Numbered from the stretch's first letter, positions 34,052 through 46,683 are shown. The stretch is 64,000 nt of DNA from Blastomussa wellsi (GCA_947652115.1 OX393570.1:8833435-8897434), one strand, 5' to 3'. The notes: generated by a model from the sequence alone, not told the origin. Numbers and translations: made by a program.

Positions 34052-34526
34052 TTATTGGCCCGTTATTGTTTAATATGGGGCCAAACTACATCAAGGAATT
34101 GTTCTCATTGCGTTCCAGCAATTATGACCTAAGAGGGTATTGTAAGCTTAATCAACCTGCCTTTAAATCAAAGTATTTGCATAAATGTTTTCGTTACCTC
34201 ACGTTTATGGAACAGCCTACCGGACAATATAAGAGGAGCGTTCTCTCTTGGAATTTTTAAAAATTTACTGAACAATGTCAATCTGACTACCGAGGCCAAT
34301 TGTTGCTGTAATCTTTGTATACGTATCGTGTAGTTTTAAATTTTATTCTAGTTTTAAATATTATAGTCCAGTTTTTAAATTTCAAATTTTATAGTCTAGT
34401 TTTTGTATTTATATTGAATAGATAACTTATTTATTTTGCATTTTTATTTTAGCATACACGTTCACGTTTAAACGAGCCCTTGGCTCACTGGTGTAATGTG
34501 TCTGAATAAAGTACTACCACTACAAA
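34052..34526 (+). mobile_element. LINE 3' fragment following bHLH gene 2
   Basis: Copy of 16300-16766 with an extra few bases near 34319. It straddles the arbitrary B/C boundary. Confidence 0.65.
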
Positions 34527-34908
34527 GACCAGTTGAAGAGTCAAAATATTAGCCTATTAAAAGTGTCCTTTGCCGGCACCGTAGGCTTAGCCTTGCAATT
34601 TTAACTGTTTTTTTCTACGCGTTACAATGTCGTCTGGTACGAGCATCTCTACAAAGAGATTCGGCAACAAGCAATACAAAGTAGTATTTTGCGTTGCGTG
34701 CTTTCCTGCGTTCAAAGGTTTCTTAAGTTTAATACTGGAAAGGTGTCAGTCTGAACCGACTTAGGACAAGAGAAAATATTAAACGAAACCATTTTCAGCA
34801 TTTTATACATTTTTGTCAGTTTTGTCACGCTAGTGGGCCTAGGGATGGAAGTGGGGCTTGTATTGAAGACATGGCACATGTTAATTAAAACAGATACTTT
34901 AATGACAT

Positions 34909-35884
34909 TTTACAATTGGTTCATGCTTTAGCGTGCGCTATCGAGTTATGGAGCACGCGGGAAGTTTGGAGAGTACGAAAGAAGTGTAAGAGTTGCCCGA
35001 GGCGACAGCCGAGGGCAACTCTAGCTTCTTGAGTGCTCTCCAAACTTCCCAAGTGCTCCATAACTCGATAGTGCACAGCTAAAAGCATGAACCAATTGTT
35101 TTATAACATAGCCGGTGAAATTGTGCATTAAATCCGACGCGGAAAATGGACAACAACATCAGAAATGATTGTTCGCGGTAAGCGAAATATTAAGCAACAT
35201 AGGAATTAGTTTTATTTCAAATTTTCTGTTGAAAGCTGGAGTTTTATTTTACTGCAGTTTAAATAAAAAATTCTTTATTTTTATAAAAGAAATCACGCTC
35301 AAGAGTGGCACTTTTATTTAACAATTATTTCCTGATTAAATACAAAATTCTCTTAACTACAGAGAAGAAAACGTGCGTTTTTAATGGTTAATTTACAACA
35401 CGCCACATTTTCAGTTTCTGTGAGAAAACGTACAGTTCGCACAAAATTCGAACAAAGAGTCAAAATAAGTAAAAATTCTTCAAAAAGTACATCGATTACC
35501 GAAAATAGACCGTTGCAAAACGGTTTGAGCAAACACTGAAAACAGTATGATAGTAAATGTCAACAAGTGTGGCTAAAATTTGGTCCAAGAGTGATGTGGA
35601 CATTTTGAACGGTTCAGTTGTTGAAGGAAGATCCGAAGCCGCTTATGGTGTTCTCAGTTGCAGTGGACACAACGATGCTGTTTTCCTGCACTTCTTTCTG
35701 GATGTTTATGGCGGTGACAGCAAGAGATTCGGATCTGTCGGATGTCAAGCTTCTCGAAAGGACTTCGCTGCAGGTGCGGAGCTGTGATGTCGATTTGCTA
35801 ACGCTGTCAGCGTGCACTATCGGGATTTTGAGCACGCTTACGTATACTGAATTTGATTGCGCGGCTCTGCTAGCTATGTTATAA
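34909..35884. mobile_element. Fold-back insertion private to unit C
   Basis: 976 bp placed between GACAT and ACAGAT, contiguous in units A and B. The left end is a 186-bp hairpin. After it, TTATAACATAGC (35101-35112) is exactly inverted at the right end (35873-35884). The right end also repeats part of the hairpin arm (GCGTGCACTATCGGG). An open minus-strand frame (35614-35898) has no recognised domain. No clear target-site duplication. Non-autonomous, superfamily unknown. Confidence 0.7.
34913..35098. repeat. Long hairpin at end of fold-back element
   Basis: Arms of about 85 bp pair from CAATTGGTTCATGC to GCATGAACCAATTG, with an inner perfect AGAGTTGCCC/GGGCAACTCT stem and a loop of about 14 nt. 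Confidence 0.85.
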
Positions 35885-36047
35885 ACAGATTTAGCCAAAC
35901 CAAAAAAGGGTAGCTACAGAGTTTATACTGTTAATAATTTGTGAAAATGCTATCATTAAAAATACAGGCGTGCACAACTACTCATGAAAGATTCCACAGG
36001 TGAAAAAATCAGAATAATTAATCGTCAATTCCAATTGCAGAAAAAGG

Positions 36048-36752
36048 ATGAAAAATTACAAAACCCTACCAGAATCCTAGAAAATTATATAAGTTTACAC
36101 TGAACATCAATTTTAGCCAGATTATCCGACCCTATATTCTTCAGTAGGAAGGCTGTTCCGCTATAAGAGAAACTTTTTCTAAAGTAATAGTAAGAACTGA
36201 TTGGAGGTTGAGGAAGGGCCAACTTCATTTCGCTTTCTGGTAATCTATAAGGTCTATAAGTAGTTGTATCATGACGAGATTTGGAAGAAAGATAACCTGG
36301 TGTCTCCCCATTTAAAGCAAAAAACACTCTAAAGAGTTACACAAAAAATTTCTTACGCTCCTAATTGAAGTTGGCAACGTAGTAGGTTATGAAAGGTAGC
36401 CTAAAAAGAGTATTTTCTAACTTTTGAGATAATAGTTTCTGATTCTTCTTACGAGTCGGAGATTCTAGTATATCGAACAAGATCGTAAGATTTTCCTTTT
36501 AAATATGAATTTTGATAATGTTCGGAGCTTGGTTGGTATCTCTGTATCTAACTCAACAGTTTTGCACCAATTCTTGAAAATCATTTTCGTGCAATTTCAA
36601 GTTTTTTTGAATATAAAAGTGGATAGAAGCTGGTAATCGCGTATGGCATGAACCTATAGGGATGAACAAATCCTTTAATTGTGAAGGGATTTTTTGCATC
36701 TTTATTACAAACACTGAAACACACTATTTCACATTATTACTGCGCCTATTGC
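36048..36752 (-). mobile_element. LINE relic, unit C
   Basis: Copy of 600-1314. It reads GETPGYLSS and RKSFSYSG at 36085-36310, with small private deletions near 36350 and 36655. Confidence 0.6.
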
Positions 36753-37016
36753 TCGGCTATGAGGAAACATAAGGTAGAGTTCAACGCAGAAGAATGGTGC
36801 CAATAATAGGCAGACAGTATAAAAGAACTGGAAAGTCTGTAATGTTATCAAAATACTGCAAAGTTGACAAAGTCAGTAATGGAAAGTGAGGTAATTCACC
36901 AAAACATGAGCATGTTGTCTAACTGAGAAACGCAAAGTTATGAGTTATTTCTAAACTCAATGTACGGTAAGTACAAAGTTATAAAAAGTCTCAAAGGAGA
37001 ACAGCATGTGCAAAAG

Positions 37017-38897
37017 TTAGCTGTGAACAGGTTTGTAATAAAACTTCAGAAAAGTGGAAGGAGACGACCAATCAGCCATCTTCAAAATCTTAGATAATGG
37101 GACGTTGGAATTGGTATCTGCAGTGGTTGAAGCTCCACGCACAGAATGTGCATTAAAGATATCACTATTGACTCCGGAGGCCTTCAGAAGAGAACGTAGC
37201 CACCTCGCCAAGGATGGAGCTGAAATTGGTTTGTGAGGCTTCACATATTAGATAAATAATGGATCCGGCTTAGACGAGGGGATAGCTGGACGAATTGTAC
37301 GTGTAGCCTTCAAGTAGCAACATAATGTCTCTACTGGACACAACTTGGAGATGGAAGGGAAACGTGCGAAGAAAGCCTTTGGTAGTTGATCAGCTGCGCC
37401 CCTTTTACGAGGGGACGAGAGCATGAACGCAAAACTCTCGGGAAGGATGTGGCAGTGGCGTAGATCCAGCTTTGTAAGTGCCGAAACTCTTTCAGGGCAA
37501 GCTAAGGAAAATAACATTGCAAGTTTCCATGACAACTGCTTGAGAGACAGTGACCTATTACTGCCAAGAGACGCGAGATATGTAGTCACCGAACTCACAT
37601 CCCAGGTATGGGAGTATCTAGGTTTAGGGGAGCGATTGTTGAACATCCCCTTAAGAAGCTGAATGACTAACGGGTTTTGACCCACAGGAAGGCAATTCAG
37701 TTCGGCGTGAGAGGTGGAGATCGCTGAGCGCGCTACATTAACAGAGCGGTAAGCTGCACCACTGTTGAAGTACTCGGTTAAATATAGCAGAATGTCGGTT
37801 AAAGGCGCTGAAAGAGGATCAATCTTTCTCTTAACGCACCAGCCACTCCAGTGTCTCCAAGCTGTTTGATATGTTTTCCTTGTAGATTGGTGGGATGCCG
37901 AAAGGAGAATCTCGGTAACATTGTCTGGAATTCCCATTGCCTGGTACTGCCCGCGGAGACACGAAACACGGCTAAGTGTAGTCTGGGGAACATTGGATGA
38001 ATCCTCTGAGGGTCTGCTGGGTCCCTCAGGAGGTGTCTGGAGCTCGGCAGGCTGATTGGATGTTCGACCAGGAGGCTCAGTAGTAGTGGCCACCATGGTT
38101 GTGCTTGCCAAATGGGTACCACTAATATGATATCTGCTTTGTCCTGAGTCGCTTTGTTTAGGACAGCCGGGATCAGATTGAAGGGTGGAAAAGCGTAACC
38201 CTTGAAGGGTGCCCAGTCCATGGTGAACGCATCCGTGTGCAGTGTCTCTGGGTCTAGACGCCAGCTGACGTACTGGGGAAGCTGGGTGGATAGGCGAGAA
38301 GCAAACAGGTCGATTTCGCACCCCTTGAGAAAGGGGTAAATTGTTTGAGTCTATCTTCCACTCGCTGCTGTCGTTAAACACCCTTGATTCCGAGTCGGCT
38401 ATGGTATTCAACTTGCCGGGTACGTGCTGAGCTGAGATCATGATGTTCCTCTCCAGGCACCATTGCCAGAGTTCCAATGTGAGTGCTAAGAGGCAGGGCG
38501 AGTGGGCACTGCCTTTGTTGTTCACATGGGTTACCGCCGTTGTCTTGTCCATTCTCAGGCATACTACTTTGTGGGATTGGTTCTTTAGAAAGGACTTTAG
38601 GGCAAGAAAGGCAGTCTTGAGCTCCAATACGTTTATGTGCTGGGTTGGTTCGCTGTCTGACCAAAGCCCATTGTGCGTTGACTTTCGCAGACCGCGCCCC
38701 ATCCTGTCTTGGGTGCGTCTGTTGATATAAACAACGTTGGAGCTGGGGGTCTGATTGGGCTGCCATTCACCAATGAAGTTCTTCCAAAGAGTTGTGATCC
38801 AGACTAATAGTACTGGTCGCTCACATGTAGGGCTTGGATCATTCTGATTTGCAAGTATCGAAAATGAAGGGGAGCTTGCCAAATTGCTGGGCGACAC
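37017..38897 (-). pseudogene. DIRS RNase H plus tyrosine recombinase, copy C
   Basis: Same frame and single in-frame TAA (37248-37250) as copy A, without the 5-bp deletion of B. PERVSAL, HSVRG and FYYKP are retained. Confidence 0.87.
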
Positions 38898-38922
38898 AAT
38901 TCTAGAGTGTCTAATACACTTG

Positions 38923-39734
38923 CTATTGACGAGCAGGCATAGGTGGAGTGACCTTCGCCTTCAAGCAAAGGGATTTCACCTTTACAACTTTCTGCTGTGG
39001 GAGGCTGAGTGCTTCTACAGTGGAGTCGATTACAAAGCCCAGGAATGTTATTATTTGTGTCGGGATCAAGCCTAGGCTTTCCAGTAGGGATACAGTGTGA
39101 CTCTGTGCCTCCTGGTAAGTCGACCACAAGATTAGGAAGTCGTCCAGATAGAGGGTGATACGAACACCCCGTTTCCGAAGAAATGCTGCCACGGGTTTTA
39201 AAAGTTTGGTGACGATCCTTGGTGCAGTATTTAAGCCAAAACAGAGGCCTTAGAAGGCATAACACTTTTTTCTCCAAAGGAGTTGAAGGAACCTTTGAGA
39301 GTCCTTGTGGACTGGGACTGACAAATAAGCGTCTTTCAGATCCAGGGTGGTCATATAGTCGCATCTTTGAAGTAGGGACTTTAATCAATGAATGCTTTCC
39401 ATCAGGAAGTGAGAGTTTTCCACGAACTTGTTCAGGAAACTCAAGTCTATCACAGGTCGAAAAGTCCCAACCTTTTTGGGGACTAGGAACGAACGACTGA
39501 AGAAACCTTCTCTTATGGGGGAGATTTCTGCAATGGCCCCCTTGGTGAGGAGGTTGTCCACCTCTGAATCTATGAGGTCGGCATTTACTTGGTTGGGACT
39601 CGTAACTGGTATGGTAAACTGAACTGGTTTGCAACGCAACGGAATTTTGTAACCTAAAAAAATACTGAGGATATCTGGGTCGCAGGTTATTGCGCTCCAG
39701 TTGTCTATGAATGAGTTGATTCTTTTGCTTCCTG
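38923..39734 (-). pseudogene. DIRS reverse transcriptase, copy C
   Basis: LYLDDFL and LDLKDAY present, with the same two stops as A and B. Confidence 0.82.
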
Positions 39735-39743
39735 TTTGGGGGC

Positions 39744-41376
39744 ACGAAAGGAACGCCCGTTTTTTGAACGGATATTGTACTTAGAGTAGGAGCCAGGAAA
39801 GGGCTTGTCCTTGTTAGGGGGAAGCGATGACCCTGAGCGTGGGCGCTTAGCAGGCCGGGAGGCCGCGCCCAAGTTCTTCGCGAGGCCCCTTGAAAGGTCT
39901 GCTTTCTTTGATGCAATACTTGGAAAGTCATCCCCGAAAAGCAATCGCGTAGCATTGGGGAGAGGCTGGTCAGCCAGGCCAATCTCTTCCTCCTTAAGGT
40001 TGGAAACTGGAAATTTGCAGAGCCTAACAGACATAGTGACTGCTCAAAAATTGATTCTCTGTAATCTTTGGATATATCTTGGTCTGAACATAAAGCATCA
40101 TGTATGGAACAAAGTGGACCTGTTATGTTTAGCATGGACCTCTGCACAGAGAACAGTTTGTCACGCTCTTGTGTATACTTTCGAGACTTAAATGGGGAGA
40201 TCTGATTCAAAACAGAGTTGTCCAAAGTCGGTGAGACCATGCAGTCAACAGAAGTAATTGAATAACTGTCAAGTATGTCGCTTACTTGATCGTAAGATAC
40301 CTTCCGTCGGAAGTGTTTTTCCAAAAAAAGCGGTAAAATCCGCCTTTGGCTCCCATGAGGGCTGTTGAGAATCTGGATCATATAGATGACCGCCATTTGC
40401 AGACACATTTGTCACGTTTGGCTGCTTTACGGCTGGGGGTTTAATAGCCCCGCTTTGAGGTTTAGAAACCTCTGTTGGTGGCTCATTAGCCCGTATTGGT
40501 GGCTCATTGGACCGTACTGGTGGCTTTAAAGCCGTATCCAAGCCTTCACTATCGGATACAAGGTCTTCGTCCGAGTGAACCTTCACAGAGAGGATGGTCT
40601 CAATGGGGTTAACCGTTAGCCGTAAAATGGCCAAAAAATTTAGCCGTTAGGCGTAAAAATGAAAGAATTTTAGCCGTTAGCCATAAAAAATGTTGACCGT
40701 AAAAAATATAAATACAAAAGTAAAGGCCTCGCGAACTTTTTATGAGTCTGATGTGTTGTGCGTTTTTGTGTTCTGGTAGAGAGAAAAGCCGATCGAAACC
40801 GGAAGTGCCGTAAGTGTCTGCAAAATTTGTCGCATATGTCGCGTAGTTGCGCGAGTTGTTCACTAGGAGTGCACACACACACACACACACACACACTCAC
40901 AAATACTTTTTTATCTCAAAATGGTCCAAGTACTTTCAGTATGTCTTACAACAATGGAAATTAATATTTAACTTCTTAAAACAATAGGAATTATTTTTTA
41001 ACTTCTCCTGTTAACTGTAATGGAACAAAATTAACCGTTAGCCGTAAAAAAGCCAAAAGGTCAACCGTTAACCGTAAAAGCTACTACCCCATTGAGACCC
41101 ACAGAGAGTGAGTCAGTTTCCACGCTAGAATTTGGCGGGAAGACTGGGACGTTTTGATGCCAATGTTGTTCCATCGATGACACACGATCGTTTGTGTGTT
41201 TTAGGTCTTGCTGGACCTCTTCTAAAGTCTTCAGCCGATAAGGAATCCTGCTCCTCATTTGGAGACCTCTGACGTTTATGAGGGCTTGAAGGAGGAGACT
41301 GCTCTGGCACGCTTCGGCGGCCATGCTTTGTTTTCGAACGAGATCTCGAGCGTGAACGATGACGTCTCTTGCCCAT
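39744..41376 (-). pseudogene. DIRS ORF1 interrupted by a MITE, copy C
   Basis: As in copy B, beginning at an ATG at 41374-41376. Confidence 0.6.
40595..41101. mobile_element. Inverted-repeat MITE in DIRS ORF1, copy C
   Basis: Same insertion point and ends as 21891-22386. The internal (CA)n run at 40871-40900 is longer than in B. Confidence 0.75.
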
Positions 41377-41768
41377 TGCGAATGAACCAGAGAAAATATT
41401 TCCTGAAAGGAAGCAACTACTTACCCTACAAACGAAAAAACGACTCTAAAAGAGCCGAGGTTAGCCGTGATACAGCCAAAAAGTATAAAAAGGGTTGTAA
41501 AAGAAACCACTTACCTGTTGTAGTTCGTAGCACGAGGGAAAAGATGACAGGCTCAGTTGTCAGCGGTCTATATACGATCGCAGGGAGTTATGGTATTACG
41601 TCATGTGTGACAGTTTCTTACCCAGGGGGTACAGTTTTATTTTCTTTTATTCTAGATGCGTTAGAGTGGTTCGTAGCATACGGGATTCTACCTTATGTTT
41701 TCTCATATATTTCGAACGGAGTTCGTGTAATATAATCTGTTATTACACTAAGCTACTTACAATGATAC

Positions 41769-41933
41769 TGTTGTGTCCCGAACTAGTCGGTTATAAACGG
41801 ATTAAACCGGATGGAACCAAAAAACAACGATAACCTTCTTCCGCCATGATAGCTGGTGCTCGACTACTCCGAGGATCTGGGACCTAATATATTACACTAC
41901 ATCGGGAGGGGATCTGGGTCCTAATACACTACA
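41769..41933 (-). repeat. Gypsy 3' LTR, copy C
   Basis: Counterpart of 5837-6001. Confidence 0.7.
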
Positions 41934-44900
41934 CCCCTCCTTTTTAGACTCATTCGATGAGACTTCGTGTTCAACAGTGTACCTGACATATCAGTCACAA
42001 CTGTCAGTGTCTTTCAGAGTCAGGTATAGTAATCCTTGAGATTACTTGGTGCCAAGCTTTGTCGCTGCGACCTAGGGTTTGGCAGCTGCACGTCCTTCAG
42101 GTGGAACTTTGGTCTCGGCCACATTTAGTTCCTGCAACAAACTCTGCTGTTGAATATTGGTTCCTCCTGCTTCTGGCTTGTGTCTGTCACTGTGTCTTCC
42201 TGTATTCTTGGGGTATCATTGCTCTGTAGCAATTTCTTAACATGCGCAGTGTTGCGGGAGTACTGTGCTTCTTCTTGGGATTCCACAACCAAACTGTTTC
42301 CATGCTTGCTTAAACTGTGTATGGAGTTGGGTTGAACCGAGTTGAGGGTTTGTCTTTCTTCTCTTGCTGTACTAGTACCTGGTCCCCGGGGAGTACTTCT
42401 GTTCACTGTCCCTGTCACGCACTCCTCGCTGGACATGTTCATCACTCAGCTCGGGAATTTTGCTACGTATCTTTCGGCCAAAGAGTAGCTCGGCTGGGCT
42501 CACGCCGGTCGTTGAGGGAGGTAAAGCTCTGTAAGCTGTAAGGTAGATGTTAAGCTCTCTTTTCTAGTTCTTCTACTCAGTAAGCGCGATCTGGAGTCGT
42601 TTCAGAAGAGAGCTGTTTTGGCGTTACACTTCGCCATTCGCCTGAGGCCATTTAGCTGTGACCTTGTGGTGTTTGATACCTTGCTGTGCCATGCACTCTG
42701 CGAGCTCTGCTGATACCAACTGCGGTCTGTTGTCGGACGTCAGTCTCTCTGGTAGGCCATGCCGTGCAATACGAGATGACGTTAGGGGCAACGGTGGACT
42801 TCAGGATGTCTACCTCAAAGTACCGGCTGTAATAATCCATGACAACTAGAATTGATTCACCAGTGGGAAGTGGTCCAAGCGAATCAACATACAAATCTCT
42901 CCATGGTCCAGTGGATAAGGGTGTGGTCCTAATAGGTTCTGGAGGAGTGGCACAACTGACCAACTGCCACCCATAGAAGGTTTTACAATGTTTCTCTGCG
43001 TCTCTTTCCATGCTGGGCCACCATACTTTGCTACGAAGCTTTTGCTTAGTTCCAACGTTGCCCAGAGTCTTCCTGGGCAATGGATAATATTCTGGGTCTA
43101 AGCTTCTTTGGAATGACAATTCTTGTTCCTCTGAGTATCAGCTTTCCAATGGTACACAGTTCACCGCTGCATTGGAGGTACCGCTTGTAAACTAACTGGT
43201 CCCACGGTTTTCTATTGATGCACTGCCTGACCGCTGAAAGTTCTTCATCGTCAGCAGATGCCTTCACGAGTTGTCATAGCACTGGGCGTTGCTGAACTGC
43301 CACAAATCGTACATATTCTTCGGCCTGTGATGAGCATTTGCTTCCACTTTTTACGCTGCTCACTAGTCTCGAGAGTGGATCAGCAGTGTTCTTTGGACCT
43401 GGTTGGTACTTGCCCTTGACCTTGTATGGCTGCATCCTTAGTACCCATCTCTCAATGCGTTCGCTCGGTTTGGACCTCGGGCCATAAATCACCTCAAGTG
43501 GCTTATGCTCTGTTACACGCTCGAATGGGATGCCATAGATATAAGGGTGGAACTTTCGCAAGCCCATATGAGTGCGAGTGCCTCTTTCTCTGTTTGTGAA
43601 TATCTTGTTTCGGTACTTGTCAGACTTCGCCTTGCATAGCTGATGATTCTCGGTCCATCCTTGTGCACTTGTGTCAAAACAGCTCCCAGTCCAACAGGGC
43701 TCGCATCAGCGATTATTTGCGTTGGGGAATCTTTGTCGAAATACCCCAACATCTCTGCGCTTGACAGGCTCTTCTTCAATTACTCGAATGCTGCTTTCTG
43801 TTCTTTTCCAAACACAAATGGTGTTCCTGCTTTTATCAGGCGTCTCAGGAGTTCTGAGATAGTTGCTAGGTCTGGTATGAATCGACCACAATAGTTTACC
43901 AGTCCCAGGAAGCTGCGTGTCTCCGACATATTCTGAGGTTCTCTCGCACTGGTGACGGCCACCAACTGTCTGTGTCTGCGACACAGCTGGCACCGTTTGC
44001 CAACAGAAACATCCCGACAAATGTTAGCTTATCCATGCTGAACTGGCAGTTTGTTGCGTTGAGGGTCAGCCCGCGCTCTCCAAGCCTCTTTATCACCAGT
44101 TCCAGGCGTGCTTCGTGTTCAGCTTGGTCTTTACCATGCACTATTATGTCATCCGAGATATTCTCCTGCCCATCTATTCCGGTGAGTGCTGTCTGGATCT
44201 CGTATTGATATATTTCAGAAGCTGAATTAACTCCGAACAATAATCTCTTATATCTGAACAGTCCACAGTGTGTCACAAATGTTGTGATTTCTCTCGAGTC
44301 TGACCTGGGGAACGACAGCTACGGGATTAACCCACGGGGTGGGCCCAGTTGCTGGCTCTATTATGTCCAAGTTAATAAGGTCTTGGATCTTTTCTTCCAC
44401 CTTTGATCTCAGACTGAAAGGAGTCCTCCGTATTGGCTGCGCTACCGGCTTCACGTTTGGGTCTATGTGAAGTTGTACTGCTCAGTCCTTCAGTTTTCCT
44501 ACACCCCTGAAGACCGCTGGGTATTTCTCTTGCAGGATTTCACCAATGTTGTGGGTGTTAGTGTTTACTGAGGAAATATCTATCCAAATCTTCAACACAC
44601 CAAGGCTTGTTGCAGTTTCCCTCCCTAGGAGTGGGTCTCCCTTGCCATTGATCACACAGAACTCGGCATTGACAGTGTTTCTTCCTGCAGAGATCTCACA
44701 TGAGAATGTTCCTATTACATCCAAGGGGGTCTGGGACGCATACGCTTAGAGATTCTTGTCTGAACGAGCTGATTTACACTTCACTTTGCTTCTCTTTAGC
44801 CACTCCCATGTTTGCTTGTCAACGATGTTGGTACTTGCTCCAGAATCTATTATCACACTTAGCTTACATCCTCCAATGATTACTTTAATCTTCTCTTGCT

Positions 44901-45120
44901 TTTTATCGCCTACTGCGAATGCATATTCTGTGTCATCTTCATCATCTTGAGTATCTACCATATTTGCAGAACCTCCCTTGGGTAACCTGTGGCGCTTGCG
45001 TTTCCTTTTTCCCCCTCACGTTTGTGTTTCGTCATACAACGCTCTTGGAAATGTCCTTCCAATCCACATTTGCGAAAAACCTGACCTCTTGCTTGGCAGT
45101 TTGGGTCTTCAGCAAGATAG

Positions 45121-45165
<45 letters not shown>

Positions 45166-45171
45166 GTATAA

Positions 45172-46004
45172 CAATATAATTTGGTTTTATCAATTGGGTT
45201 GATAATGTCAATTGGCCACCGTAAAGAGATTCCATTGCTGACGTTTCGAGCGTTAGCCCTTCGTCGGAGCGAATCAAGGAATTGTGGGTCGTGTGCTTTT
45301 TATATAGAGAATGATGGAGCTTCGCTATTGGCTGGTGCCTGGTAACGTGAAAACAACGGAATAAATTAGTTGAATGAAAAGCGTTCGTTGATACCGTAAG
45401 GATTAAGAGTGCCGATTTGAAAAATAAATTTTTGTTCTAGAGTTTTACGGCTTTCCGTGTTTCCTGGGTGAAGGGAAAGGCCGCAGACTGCCATATGTTG
45501 CTTAGAATGATTTGGGAGATTGAAGTGTCTCGCGACCGGTTTCGATGCATTTTTGTCGTCTTTCTCTACGTCACGAAGGTGTTCTCGGAATCGGTCGCCA
45601 AGTAGTCTCCATGTTTCGCCGATGTACAACTTTTTGCAAAGAGTGCAAGTTATGCAGTAGATGGTATTGGCTGAGGTACAGGTGAAATGATCAGTGATTT
45701 TGATAGATCGCTTGGGTCCCGATATTTTGTCAACGTTGTGAATGAAAGGGCATGTTTTGCATCGTGCGCGAGCGCATTTAAAAGTTCCGGGTTGATCACT
45801 AGTTTGGAATGCACTTCTAACTAAAAAGTTTCCTATGTTTTTGTCGCGTTTGAATGAAATTAATGGAGGTTGCGAAAAGATTCTACCAGTGTCGGGATCA
45901 TTTTGAAGTAATTTAAAGTTTTTGAGGATGATGGATTTAACTGCTTGGTTGTGAGGGTGAAATGTGAGGGTGAATGGGATTCTATCGTTGTTTTCTCTCT
46001 GTGA
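45172..46004 (-). mobile_element. Penelope-like element nested in Gypsy, copy C
   Basis: Extends further N-terminally than in A or B (SFRNLH and TLTTKQLNPSSSKTLNYFK are readable on the minus strand). The GIY-YIG reading is at 45366-45629, with the Cys codon before TLCKKLYIGE intact. The junction with Gypsy gag lies near 46000. Only the C-terminal part of the PLE is present. Confidence 0.78.
45228..45275 (-). ncRNA. Hammerhead ribozyme-like motif, copy C
   Basis: Same fold as the other two with one change in the stem I bulge (ATTCCATTG instead of ATTCAATTG). It also has the CCGACGA core. Confidence 0.62.
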
Positions 46005-46570
46005 CGTTTGTAGCTATTTCGAGCGCTTCGTCTAAGATAAGACATTTACCTTCTTCCAGGAGTTTTCGGTTAATGTACGTACTAGTGCACTTGCCCAGGA
46101 TTTCATCCCGGATTTGATTGTCCGTGTCTTCTCCGTAGTCATAATCTTTTGCTGTCCGCCTTAGTCTGGTTGCAAACTGTCGAATTATTTCCGCAGGTGT
46201 TCTTGTTAGCTGTCTGAAGCAGTGCCTTTGGAGTGATGTATGCTTTCAATGCATCCACAGCTTTCCTATAATCTTTCGCATCTCCTATGTTTGGGAGTGT
46301 GAAGAAGATATCTTGAACATCAGTTCCGGCCAAATCTAGCAATAATGAACGTCTTCTCTGCCTGTTGTTTGCGTTTTCTTCATTCAGAACCAGGCCATTG
46401 CCGTCTGCAAACAGTTCGGACGCGATAAGCAGCGTTTCCAGCGAAGACCAAGCGTGTTTTGGTCGCCGTGGCAGTCAAATGTTTTGATGTGGTTTCTTCA
46501 TCGTCGCTCATCCTCGTCGCCACTTTTGCGTCCCGAACTAGTCGATTATAAGAACGGATTAAACCGGATT
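46005..46570 (-). pseudogene. Gypsy gag remnant
   Basis: Minus strand, in two or three frames: MSDDEETTSKHL at the start just after the LTR, then LLLDLAGTDVQDIFFTLPN and DALKAYITPKA, then DNQIRDEILGKCTSTYINRK and LLEEGK. These resemble the capsid region of cnidarian Gypsy elements. Frameshifted. Confidence 0.65.
46505..46526 (-). other. Putative primer-binding site region
   Basis: The minus strand just inside the 5' LTR reads AAGTGGCGACGAGGATGAGC. The TGGCGAC start next to the LTR is where a tRNA primer would pair. The tRNA was not identified. Confidence 0.4.
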
Positions 46571-46683
46571 GAAGCAAAAACAACAAAAACAACTTTATTC
46601 CGCCATGATAGCTCGTGCTCGACTACTCCGAGGATCTGAGTCCTAATATATTACACCCCACCAGGAGGGGATCTGGTATAACA
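46527..46683 (-). repeat. Gypsy 5' LTR
   Basis: Clearly homologous to the 3' LTRs (CCCGAACTAGTCG, CGCCATGATAGCTCGTGCTC) but with many more differences than the 3' LTRs show among themselves. The insertion is therefore old compared with the duplication. Confidence 0.7.

Larger units (their letters stand above)
16706..34464 (+). repeat. Segmental tandem duplication, unit B
   Basis: Second copy, 17759 bp. It is longer than A mainly because of a MITE of about 496 bp in the DIRS element and an extra 0.57-kb repeat near 31.5 kb. It otherwise has the same order of features as A. Confidence 0.95.
36753..41736 (-). mobile_element. DIRS-like retrotransposon, copy C, left terminal repeat lost
   Basis: Right terminal repeat present (about 41701-41736). 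On the left, about 31 bp holding the inverted repeat are replaced by a few bases (GCTCGGCTATGAGG). It contains the MITE at 40595-41101 and the shared stops. Confidence 0.88.
34465..45898 (+). repeat. Segmental tandem duplication, unit C (partial)
   Basis: Third copy, collinear with A and B up to GTGTCGGGAT in the PLE (A 9928, B 27157). There A and B jump to an inverted PLE piece while C continues through PLE and Gypsy sequence. It carries a private 976-bp insertion at 34909 and lacks the left DIRS terminal repeat. Confidence 0.92.
41769..46683 (-). mobile_element. Ty3/Gypsy element, copy C, both LTRs, with nested PLE
   Basis: The most complete copy: 3' LTR 41769-41933, integrase 42125-43267, RNase H 43274-43779, reverse transcriptase 43780-44454 (motif A deleted as in A and B), protease 44482-44961, zinc knuckle to about 45171, nested PLE 45172-46004, gag 46005-46570, 5' LTR 46527-46683. 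A private change near 43965 shifts the reverse-transcriptase frame. Confidence 0.88.

Noticed and set aside
41259..41735. Independent DNA methylase, toxin or defence-type genes
   Set aside because: I looked for defence or toxin motifs in this and all other longer ORFs and saw none. The ORFs here are DIRS antisense readings.
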